9,658 bases of DNA from Nitrososphaerota archaeon (GTDB taxonomy: Archaea; Thermoproteota; Nitrososphaeria; Nitrososphaerales; Gagatemarchaeaceae), in the NCBI GenBank assembly GCA_005877225.1, contig VBPK01000186.1:2874-12531 (forward strand). Direction: 5' to 3'. The notes beneath the pieces were generated by a model. That model was not told the DNA's origin. It searched no databases and worked only from the letters and a program-made list of their open reading frames with translations. Position numbers and translations under genes: made by a program. Within the stretch, counting starts at the first letter, position 1, and every line of letters starts with the position of its first letter. Shown piece by piece: positions 1 through 5,057 of the stretch.

Positions 1-69
1 CCAGTCAGGTTAGCCTCCTTCAAGGACCCCGACGGGAATCCGCTCTACCTGGCCGAATCACGATGGTGA
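1..69 (+). CDS. C-terminal end of a VOC/glyoxalase-fold protein (5' part outside window)
   Basis: The first frame is open from base 1 and ends at TGA 67-69, giving 22 residues that contain FKDPDGNPLYLAES. The pattern F-x-DPDGN-x-x-x-L is the typical last strand of vicinal-oxygen-chelate (glyoxalase I / bleomycin-resistance / dioxygenase) proteins, where the final Glu is often a metal ligand. Substrate and exact family member cannot be told from so short a piece. It reads in the same direction as the operon that follows but is separated from it by about 140 nt with its own TATA-like box, so it is probably a separate unit. The identification rests on one motif. Confidence 0.6.
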   Translation, partial: PVRLASFKDPDGNPLYLAESRW

Positions 70-73
70 AGAA

Positions 74-82
74 TTAAATAGC
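74..82 (+). promoter_or_regulatory. TATA-like box, probable promoter of the DUF655-rsmA-trmJ operon
   Basis: TTAAATAGC is an archaeal TATA-like element placed just after the upstream stop codon. Transcription would be expected near 100-107, giving a leader of about 100 nt before the ATG at 209. An ATG at 100 lies close to the predicted start, but its reading frame (100-345) overlaps the DUF655 gene in another frame and looks unlike a real protein. Call made by eye only. Confidence 0.4.
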
Positions 83-208
83 TTTACGTCTCTGACACAA
101 TGAGAGATTCGCAGAGGATAGACTATGAGCGCTCATGGAGTTTCGGAAGCTGGGCCGCTTCGACTCTTGATCTACTGAAAAGAACGCGTGAGGGGCGAAT
201 CTCGATAG

Positions 209-766
209 ATGCTATCTGCGGAGAAGAAGTACGAGGAGTATGCGTACATATTGGACTTCTCGCCGAGAGGGAAGTCAGTCGTCATAAAGGGGCGAGAGGG
301 ACCAATCGTTCAGGCGATAGGCGAGGAGAGGTTGACACTCCTTGAGCTGCTCGCCGTTGAGAATCAGAATTTCGAACCCGGAGAGAGGGTCAAGATAGGA
401 AAGGAGGGGAGAGAGAAGATAGTCAGCGTTCTCGGCAAACTCTCCTTCGAAGAGCTGGCACCCGAGTCGAAGAGCTCTCTTCTCAGCGTTGTCGAGAGGA
501 TAGTGAAATCAAACGAATTCAAGTACGTCACGTATTTCAACGAATTACAACCCCTCACTCCAAGACTGCATGGCCTCGAGTTGATTCCGGGCATAGGGAA
601 GACATTCATGAAACAGATCGTCGACGGGAGGGAGAGACAACCCTTCAAGAGCTTCGAGGAGATTCAACAGAGGGTCGGGCTGAGGGAGCCCGCTAAGCTT
701 CTCGCCAGGCGAATAGTCGAGGAACTCTCCGGAGGGTCGAGAATCAACCTATTCATCAGAAAATGA
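209..766 (+). CDS. DUF655 family putative RNA-binding protein with helix-hairpin-helix
   Basis: This 185-residue protein belongs to the archaeal DUF655 family, small putative RNA-binding proteins of unproven function that are usually encoded just upstream of the KsgA/Dim1 dimethyltransferase, as here. Residues 10-65 look like a small beta-rich domain (YAYILDFSPRG). Residues 110-173 carry the family signature N-x-L-x-PLT-x-RLH followed by LELIPGIGK, a helix-hairpin-helix, and a second helical hairpin ending in ARRIVEEL. The start is well fixed: an in-frame TAG (206-208) directly precedes ATG 209, and a G-rich segment (191-196) lies about 12 nt upstream. The stop overlaps the next start (ATGA, 763-766), suggesting translational coupling. 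A role in ribosome biogenesis is inferred from context only. Confidence 0.9.
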   Translation: MLSAEKKYEEYAYILDFSPRGKSVVIKGREGPIVQAIGEERLTLLELLAVENQNFEPGERVKIGKEGREKIVSVLGKLSFEELAPESKSSLLSVVERIVKSNEFKYVTYFNELQPLTPRLHGLELIPGIGKTFMKQIVDGRERQPFKSFEEIQQRVGLREPAKLLARRIVEELSGGSRINLFIRK

Positions 767-1491
767 AGCGGCGAAGCCTGGGTCAGCACTACCTGAGAGA
801 CGAAGAGATTGTCAAGAGGGTCATCGAGCTCGCCGCGATAAGGAATGGCGAGAGAGTCCTGGAGATAGGCACTGGAAGGGGTACTCTGACCGCGCAGCTG
901 GCCAAGGTAGCGGACAGCCTTGAAGCCTACGAGATAGACCGCGAGAATTACCTCACGACGAAGAGCCTGCTCAACTCGCATCATGCGAAATTACGGCTTG
1001 GCGACGCCTTCAAGGCAAAGCCCCGATTCGATGTCCTGGTCTCAAGCCTCCCCTACTCTGAATCCTCCACCTTTGTCGAGTGGCTGAGCGAACTCGCTTA
1101 CGACCGAGCGGTAGTCATCTTGCAGGAAGATTTCGCGAGGAAGATAACCGCAAATCCAGGGGAGAGGAACTATCGAGCCGTCTCGGTCATCGCACAACTC
1201 TCAGCCGATATCTCGCTCAAGAACCCAGTACCAAGGCATGCGTTCGAACCCCCGCCTCGTGTAAATTCGCGGATGGTCGTCTTCGTTAGGAAGAGGGAGT
1301 TGACGCGAAAGAAAATGGTGTTGATCAAGCTCCTCTTTTCTATGCGAAGGCGTAACTTGAAGGCTGCTCTCAGCAAGCTCGGTTTCGATTCTTCAGTCGG
1401 AACGAGCCTCGGTTCCAGGCGCGTCAACTCCCTCGCACCCGAAGAAGTTCACGACATAATTAGTTCCTTCAAGCCGTCTTTGGGCCGCTGA
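763..1491 (+). CDS. rsmA: 16S rRNA adenine-N6 dimethyltransferase (KsgA/Dim1 family)
   Basis: KsgA/Dim1 enzymes use SAM to dimethylate two adjacent adenines in the 3'-terminal helix of small-subunit rRNA, late in 30S assembly. Visible features in order: GQHYL at residues 7-11, SAM-binding motif I LEIGTGRGTLT (33-43), acidic end of strand 2 YEID (56-59), motif IV SSLPYSESS (94-102), F-x-PPP-x-V-x-S (161-169) and the C-terminal LFSMRRRNLKAAL block (191-203). At 242 residues it is slightly shorter than usual (about 260-280). The start ATG overlaps the DUF655 stop by 4 nt. Oddity: motif IV normally reads N-(L/I)-P-Y, but here the first residue is Ser95, so the Asn that contacts the target adenine appears replaced. 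The remaining motifs look intact. Confidence 0.93.
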   Translation: MKRRSLGQHYLRDEEIVKRVIELAAIRNGERVLEIGTGRGTLTAQLAKVADSLEAYEIDRENYLTTKSLLNSHHAKLRLGDAFKAKPRFDVLVSSLPYSESSTFVEWLSELAYDRAVVILQEDFARKITANPGERNYRAVSVIAQLSADISLKNPVPRHAFEPPPRVNSRMVVFVRKRELTRKKMVLIKLLFSMRRRNLKAALSKLGFDSSVGTSLGSRRVNSLAPEEVHDIISSFKPSLGR

Positions 1492-1496
1492 ATGAT

Positions 1497-2222
1497 TTGC
1501 TTCGAAACCTCTCAATCACGCTCGTTGAGCCAGAATACCCAGTCAACGTGGGATACGTGGCCCGGCTCGCGAAGAACTTTGGGGTCAGGAGGATCTACTT
1601 CGTCAATCCCAAGGTGGACCTCTCTGCTGCCTCGATCTACGCCGCCCACGGTGCGGATATGCTAGACCGGGCTAAAACCGTAGAATTCAGAGAAATTCGA
1701 AGGATCCACGACCTGCTGGTCGCAACCACCGCCATCAGGGCTAGGCGGAGGGGCAACTTGGTCAGAAGAGTGATGAGACCGGAGCGAGCCGCCTCTTATC
1801 TTCGGTCTGCGAAGTCATCCTCTCTGGTTCTCGGCAGAGAGGCGACGGGGTTGAGGAATGACGAAATTAGGTTCTGTGACGTCGTGACCTCGGTCGACAC
1901 CGGAACCGAATACCCCACCATGAACGTCAGCCATTCGTTGGCGATCCTCCTCTACCTCGCTTCAAGGAGGGACCCCACGAGAGTTCGCCTGCTATCCAAG
2001 AGTGCCAGGGAGTTGTTTGCGCACAATCTGCACGAGCTTGCGGTCTCGGCAAGATTTCAGAGGCACCGATCGGATAGGCTGGGTGAAATCGCCAAACGAA
2101 TTGCTGTGACCTCGCAGACCGGGGAGAAGGAGATGCTCTTGATGACGGGCATATTCAGGAGGGCGGTACAGACAATTAAGAAGGAGAATGAATCCCGGGC
2201 TCAGACGCGTTCGAAGACGTAG
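1497..2222 (+). CDS. trmJ: TrmJ-like SPOUT RNA 2'-O-methyltransferase
   Basis: The protein (241 residues) is a SpoU/TrmH-class SPOUT enzyme that transfers methyl from SAM to a ribose 2'-OH. The archaeal TrmJ group acts on tRNA position 32, which is the likely target here. Motif 1 is EPEYPVNVGYVARLAKNFG (residues 11-29, NVG with Arg23), motif 2 is LVLGREATGLRNDEI (110-124), and motif 3 in the trefoil knot is MNVSHSLAILLY (142-153). A basic helical C-terminal extension (160-240) is typical of the TrmJ type. The start is taken as TTG 1497, 5 nt after the rsmA stop; the ATG at 1492 is in another frame. The last 22 nt overlap the 3' end of the opposing Trm11-like gene. Exact substrate is inferred from family. 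Confidence 0.82.
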   Translation: MLRNLSITLVEPEYPVNVGYVARLAKNFGVRRIYFVNPKVDLSAASIYAAHGADMLDRAKTVEFREIRRIHDLLVATTAIRARRRGNLVRRVMRPERAASYLRSAKSSSLVLGREATGLRNDEIRFCDVVTSVDTGTEYPTMNVSHSLAILLYLASRRDPTRVRLLSKSARELFAHNLHELAVSARFQRHRSDRLGEIAKRIAVTSQTGEKEMLLMTGIFRRAVQTIKKENESRAQTRSKT

Positions 2223-3364
2223 ACAGCCCTCCCCAGCCATCTGGTGCTCCCAAAGGCAACCCTGACCGGGTATTCGAACCTCACGTGACCGGGCTGAAAC
2301 TCCTTCAGCCCGATGCTCTCCGTCTCCTCGAGCCTAAGAAGAACCTCCGACCCGTCGGCGGTCTTTAGAGTAGGAACGACTATCACGATCCGACAGCCCT
2401 TTCGGACAGCCTCAGCCATGGAATAGAGAGACTCGGAGTACACACGACTGGCTTTGTTGACCAAGTGCTTCGCCTTTTGAGAACTCGGGGTGGAGTGGAA
2501 TCTGGGGAGGAGAATCGGCTCTGTCACGATTCCGTCGAATCTTCCTTGAAAATCTCTTGCGTCCCCGGTTCTTATGTCGTATGCCAAGGTTTTCCCCGAT
2601 TGCTTCTCCACCCACGCGAGATTCCGCTTTGCCTGGGCGACTCTGACGGGATTGGAATCGATGCCGACGCAGTTCAGGGACATGAGAGCGCCCTCCGAGA
2701 TTATCGTGCCTGGACCGCAGAACGGGTCGAGTAGTCTCTGGCCCGGCGAGAGGCCTGAGAGGTTGAGCAGCAGCTGGGCGAGCCTGGGCGAGAGCGAGAT
2801 TTCGGAGTGGGGCGCTGGCTTCTCGACTCCCCTCTCTCTCATCGGAGCGACGTCAGGTACCCAGGCGGTCGGGCCGAGTCCGTAGCCACCCTTGTATGGG
2901 AAGGCTATGAGGTCCAGAGCATCGCGAGACAGGACCTGGTCCGCGAGCAGCTCGTTGCCCTTCGGTCTCAGGAGCCTGATCTTCTTGAAGCCCGCCTGCC
3001 TGAACGCGTCAAGCAGCAGCCGAACGAGGAGCTCGTAGTCGGCCTCTTCCGTGTCGTATGCGCTCAGCGCGAACCTCGATACGTCGATTTCGTTGGTGAT
3101 CTGTTCGACGAGCCTACGTATGACGGCCTCATCGCCTTGAAAATGCGTTAACAGAGGTGAAAACTTGTGGATGCCTGCCAGCTTCGTCTCGGACCGAAAA
3201 GAAGAAGGGTCGAGTTCGACAACACAGATGCGCTCGCACGGCACCTCGACCTTCGTCACGCTTCTGACGGCGGAGCACACCTCCAGCACGGAGAGCCTTC
3301 CGAAGGCCAGTACCAGCGCCAGCCTCTGCGCGCCACTCAGAGCCTCTGGAAGGGTGTATGGCAA
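2201..3364 (-). CDS. THUMP-domain tRNA guanine-N2 methyltransferase (Trm11/Trm-G10 family)
   Basis: This 387-residue enzyme resembles archaeal Trm-G10 / eukaryotic Trm11, which methylate N2 of G10 in tRNA with SAM. Residues 14-165 would form the N-terminal ferredoxin-like and THUMP region that binds tRNA. Residues 180-205 contain the conserved linker (KPAPHSEISLSPRLAQ). Then comes the Rossmann domain: motif I LDPFCGPGTIISEG (212-225), motif II GID (234-236), GDARDF (267-272), and catalytic motif IV TEP (281-283) in IVTEPILLP, where many relatives have DPPY or TEPP. The C-terminus RWLGRAVYVFE fits the family. The start is TTG 3364, the only standard start upstream of the first beta strand. An AGGAGGG run lies about 23 nt before it, too far for a normal Shine-Dalgarno. 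Its 3' end overlaps trmJ tail to tail. Confidence 0.85.
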   Translation of the reverse strand: MPYTLPEALSGAQRLALVLAFGRLSVLEVCSAVRSVTKVEVPCERICVVELDPSSFRSETKLAGIHKFSPLLTHFQGDEAVIRRLVEQITNEIDVSRFALSAYDTEEADYELLVRLLLDAFRQAGFKKIRLLRPKGNELLADQVLSRDALDLIAFPYKGGYGLGPTAWVPDVAPMRERGVEKPAPHSEISLSPRLAQLLLNLSGLSPGQRLLDPFCGPGTIISEGALMSLNCVGIDSNPVRVAQAKRNLAWVEKQSGKTLAYDIRTGDARDFQGRFDGIVTEPILLPRFHSTPSSQKAKHLVNKASRVYSESLYSMAEAVRKGCRIVIVVPTLKTADGSEVLLRLEETESIGLKEFQPGHVRFEYPVRVAFGSTRWLGRAVYVFERV

Positions 3365-3413
3365 CGAACTTTTTTGTTGGCCTTGAGCCCTCCTATGAAC
3401 ATTCTAGCAAGGC
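3329..3413. repeat. Direct repeat copy 1 (spans start of Trm11-like gene)
   Basis: About 85 bp that align with 4273-4353 in the same orientation at roughly 75-80% identity by eye, with a few 1-2 nt gaps. Shared blocks include CTCAGAGC, GAAGGGTGT, GGCAACG, TTGGCC and CTCCTA-x-GAACA. This copy covers the first ~12 codons, the TTG start codon and ~49 nt upstream of the leftward methyltransferase gene. It forms the left flank of the vapBC module. Confidence 0.75.
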
Positions 3414-3436
3414 TAGCCAGAGGCGTAGTTAGGAGG
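3389..3436. other. Nested inverted repeat upstream of the Trm11-like gene
   Basis: CCTCCTA (3389-3395) is complementary to TAGGAGG (3430-3436), and inside it CTAGC (3404-3408) pairs with GCTAG (3412-3416) around a 3-nt loop. On the minus strand this lies in the leader of the methyltransferase gene and would sequester its AGGAGG run. The rest of the 3365-3573 gap shows no convincing gene: the plus-strand frame crossing it (3167-3553) is a shadow of the methyltransferase gene for most of its length. Confidence 0.4.
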
Positions 3437-3573
3437 TCCCGGCGACGGCATCAGTTAGCCGCTCTGTTCTGCTTCGTCGCGAAATCCAAGAACAAGAAGG
3501 AGGTCCGCTCCGCTCGTGATTATGGCCAGCCACCAAACACCACAATAGGCTGAAACTGGGTGGTCAGTATCAG

Positions 3574-3996
3574 TTATCCTGAAATCTTTCCAAATGATGC
3601 TAGATGAGAAGTCGCGACGTACCCGACCGCTGCCTCGAGCTGCTCACCATCGGCCGTTAATAGGGGGCAGGACAAGAATCTCGCCAAAGCCACATACGAG
3701 GCGTCGTAGAAGGTGAGCCCTTTCCTCCTGGCAAGAGACATCGACTCTTGAGCCAACCCTTCCGATAGACCATCGAGCCTGGGGGAGATTCTCACCAAGA
3801 GCTTGACGAGGGTGCTGGCATGGCGAGCCCTGACGTTCGGATTCTTCCAGATTGAGTTTGCGACCTCAAAAGGGAGGTGGGAAGGGGCTATCAGTTCCAA
3901 TTCGTCGCTGACCCAAGCCTTTCTGACGGCTGCGGCCTCATTTTCATACTCCTCTCCCCTGTTGAACCATTTGGCTACAACGCTGGCGTCTACCAC
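3574..3996 (-). CDS. vapC: VapC-type PIN-domain toxin ribonuclease
   Basis: A 140-residue PIN-domain protein, the toxin half of a VapBC pair. PIN toxins are Mg2+-dependent RNases that typically cut tRNA or rRNA. The acidic active-site residues are all present: Asp3 (VDASVVAKWF), Glu44 (FEVANSIW), Asp98 (TFYDASYVALA) and Asp116 (LLTADGEQLE), at normal spacing, so the nuclease looks intact. The antitoxin gene is directly upstream on the same strand (7-nt gap). The start is uncertain. The first standard codon is GTG 3996, but the strong AAGGAGG (minus strand, 4027-4021) lies 24 nt away, while an in-frame ACG at 4011 lies 9 nt from it and would add AESY, matching the usual SYVVDAS beginning of such toxins. 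Confidence 0.9.
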   Translation of the reverse strand: MVDASVVAKWFNRGEEYENEAAAVRKAWVSDELELIAPSHLPFEVANSIWKNPNVRARHASTLVKLLVRISPRLDGLSEGLAQESMSLARRKGLTFYDASYVALARFLSCPLLTADGEQLEAAVGYVATSHLASFGKISG

Positions 3997-4003
3997 GTAC
4001 GAT

Positions 4004-4225
4004 TCAGCCGTGCCTGCGAGCCTCCTTTATGGCTTGCAGCGTGCTGAACCCGGGCTTGACGGATTTCAGAACCATTTCCAATTCGACTTCCGTCGTTTTC
4101 TTGCTGTCCGCTTCGAGCTTCGCCTTGATTGCTCGCCGCAATTCCTCGCTCCAGTTGATCCGGGATTCTCTCATCCTCTTCTTCAACTCTTTCGGCACCC
4201 TCACCGTGATTAGTGATTCGTTCAT
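4004..4225 (-). CDS. vapB: VapB-type ribbon-helix-helix antitoxin
   Basis: A 73-residue protein with a ribbon-helix-helix DNA-binding fold: strand SLITVRVP (4-11), helix KELKKRMRES (12-21), turn RINW, helix SEELRRAIKAKLEAD (26-40). The C-terminal half (41-73) is charged and would wrap around and inhibit the toxin encoded just downstream. Such antitoxins normally repress their own operon. The ATG is close to the transcript start predicted from the TATA box at 4250-4258, so the mRNA may be leaderless. Short palindromes between that box and the start are candidate operators. Confidence 0.85.
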   Translation of the reverse strand: MNESLITVRVPKELKKRMRESRINWSEELRRAIKAKLEADSKKTTEVELEMVLKSVKPGFSTLQAIKEARRHG

Positions 4226-4226
4226 C

Positions 4227-4258
4227 GTATATACAGCGTCTACACAGACTTATAAGGA
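4227..4258 (-). promoter_or_regulatory. vapBC promoter with possible operator palindromes
   Basis: On the minus strand CCTTATAAG (plus 4250-4258) is a good TATA box whose expected transcript start is around 4227, at the vapB ATG. Between them lie GTCT-ACAC-AGAC (4238-4249) and the perfect 8-bp palindrome GTATATAC (4227-4234), both suited to binding by a dimeric ribbon-helix-helix antitoxin. The operator role is inferred. Confidence 0.5.
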
Positions 4259-4272
4259 TTCAAGAAAAGAAC

Positions 4273-4353
4273 CGCGCCCCTCAGAGCGTTTAGAAGGGTG
4301 TGGCAACGGACATTTCTTCTTGGCCGCTGCTCTCCTAAGAACAGTCTACGAAA
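4273..4353. repeat. Direct repeat copy 2 (right flank of vapBC)
   Basis: About 81 bp aligning with 3329-3413 in the same orientation. Relative to copy 1 it lacks 2 nt next to the position of the start codon, so it does not preserve the methyltransferase reading frame. It lies just upstream of the vapBC promoter. It also carries a potential interrupted hairpin: GGCCGC (4322-4327) with GCGGCC (4358-4363), and CTCCT (4332-4336) with AGGAG (4353-4357). No gene is seen between 4226 and 4551. Confidence 0.75.
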
Positions 4354-4444
4354 GGAGGCGGCCGCGCTTTTAGACGGATGACCGGAGAGGAAGAATATCG
4401 TGAATTGGGGTGATCCTTCGCAGAGAGCTTATCCTTGATTATGA

Positions 4445-4469
4445 AACCTACCGAACAAGTAGGTTGTTC
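4445..4469. repeat. Two overlapping, mutually exclusive small hairpins
   Basis: AACCTAC (4445-4451) pairs with GTAGGTT (4459-4465) around 7 nt. Alternatively GAACAA (4453-4458) pairs with TTGTTC (4464-4469) around 5 nt. The arms overlap, so only one can form at a time. The element lies in the gene-free stretch 4360-4551, upstream of the secreted-protein gene. It has no U-tract and no identified function. Confidence 0.35.
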
Positions 4470-4512
4470 TGCAGGGCTAGACTTTGGCAAGGTCGGAGGT
4501 GTGTTCTGGAGC

Positions 4513-4523
4513 TTAGAATTAAG
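4513..4523 (+). promoter_or_regulatory. TATA-like box for the secreted-protein gene
   Basis: TTAGAATTAAG lies about 30-35 nt before the ATG at 4552, placing transcription around 4544. GAGGTGA (4544-4550) is only 1 nt from the ATG, too close for a normal ribosome binding site, so a very short leader or leaderless mRNA is more likely. Confidence 0.35.
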
Positions 4524-4551
4524 AAGAACTGCCCCGCATATCTGAGGTGAA

Positions 4552-4992
4552 ATGCAGGGGAATTTCGCGTTCGTGATTGCGAGTATAGTTGTAATTGCCT
4601 CGATTGGAACGGTCTCGATTCTTACAGCGACTCCAGGTGCCTTCGGCTACTCATCGTCGATTGAGAACTGCACGCCAGGGGCTTTTCTTTTTCTGAGAAG
4701 TCCGGCTAACAACTCGATAACGTCGACGAGCACAATCTTGAGTTGCCTGACCGCCACGTCGACGATGACTAGCGGCCAGACCTGCATCGTGTTTGGCGAA
4801 GCTTCGGGACTGTTCGTCAGGGTCACGACGGACTCAGAGGTTCCTGTAGCTGGTGCCGAGGTGGACGCGGTGCAGAACGGTCCTATCATCAACAATGTGT
4901 CCTGCGGACTCGCAACAATCAATCCGCTGTACACACAAACAGCTGCTACTATAACGAACGCTGCCCGGTTTCATGAGCAGGCGGACGCGTGA
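4552..4992 (+). CDS. Predicted secreted or membrane-anchored protein, unknown function
   Basis: A 146-residue protein with a hydrophobic N-terminal segment (residues 5-31, rich in Ile/Val/Ala), read as a signal peptide or signal anchor. The rest is Ser/Thr/Asn-rich and would face outward. Residues 86-110 (GLFVRVTTDSEVPVAGAEVDAV) resemble the PVAGA-x-V motif of Ig-like or carboxypeptidase-regulatory-like beta modules. Four cysteines (40, 65, 78, 118) could form disulfides. The beta module ends early: after NNVSCG the sequence becomes nondescript and stops at a palindrome (GCGTG-AA-CACGC, 4987-4998) that contains the stop codon, so the C-terminus may be truncated. It faces the Cas1-fusion gene tail to tail across 65 nt. 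I do not recognise a specific family. Confidence 0.65.
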   Translation: MQGNFAFVIASIVVIASIGTVSILTATPGAFGYSSSIENCTPGAFLFLRSPANNSITSTSTILSCLTATSTMTSGQTCIVFGEASGLFVRVTTDSEVPVAGAEVDAVQNGPIINNVSCGLATINPLYTQTAATITNAARFHEQADA

Positions 4993-5057
4993 ACACGCAA
5001 GAGGCCTTGGGCGATATCTCCTCTCGTGAGGTCTCGATGCCTTGAAACGGGGATTTA

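Noticed and set aside
100..345. 81-codon open frame starting close to the predicted transcript start, before DUF655
   Set aside because: It overlaps the well-supported DUF655 gene in another frame, its sequence (Arg/Gly/Glu-rich, no motif) looks like a shadow, and nothing supports translation. A short leader peptide cannot be excluded.
3167..3553. 128-codon plus-strand open frame crossing the gap between the Trm11-like gene and vapC
   Set aside because: More than half of it is antisense to the methyltransferase gene, and its composition shows no recognisable protein features.
4273..4363. tRNA or C/D-box small RNA gene in the repeat copy near vapB
   Set aside because: No T-arm consensus, no cloverleaf and no matching C and D boxes could be found, although a hairpin is possible.
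4993..5057. Search for CRISPR repeats beside the Cas1-like gene (also checked 7572-7640 and 8838-8948)
   Set aside because: No regularly spaced repeats of 24-37 nt are present in any intergenic region of the window.
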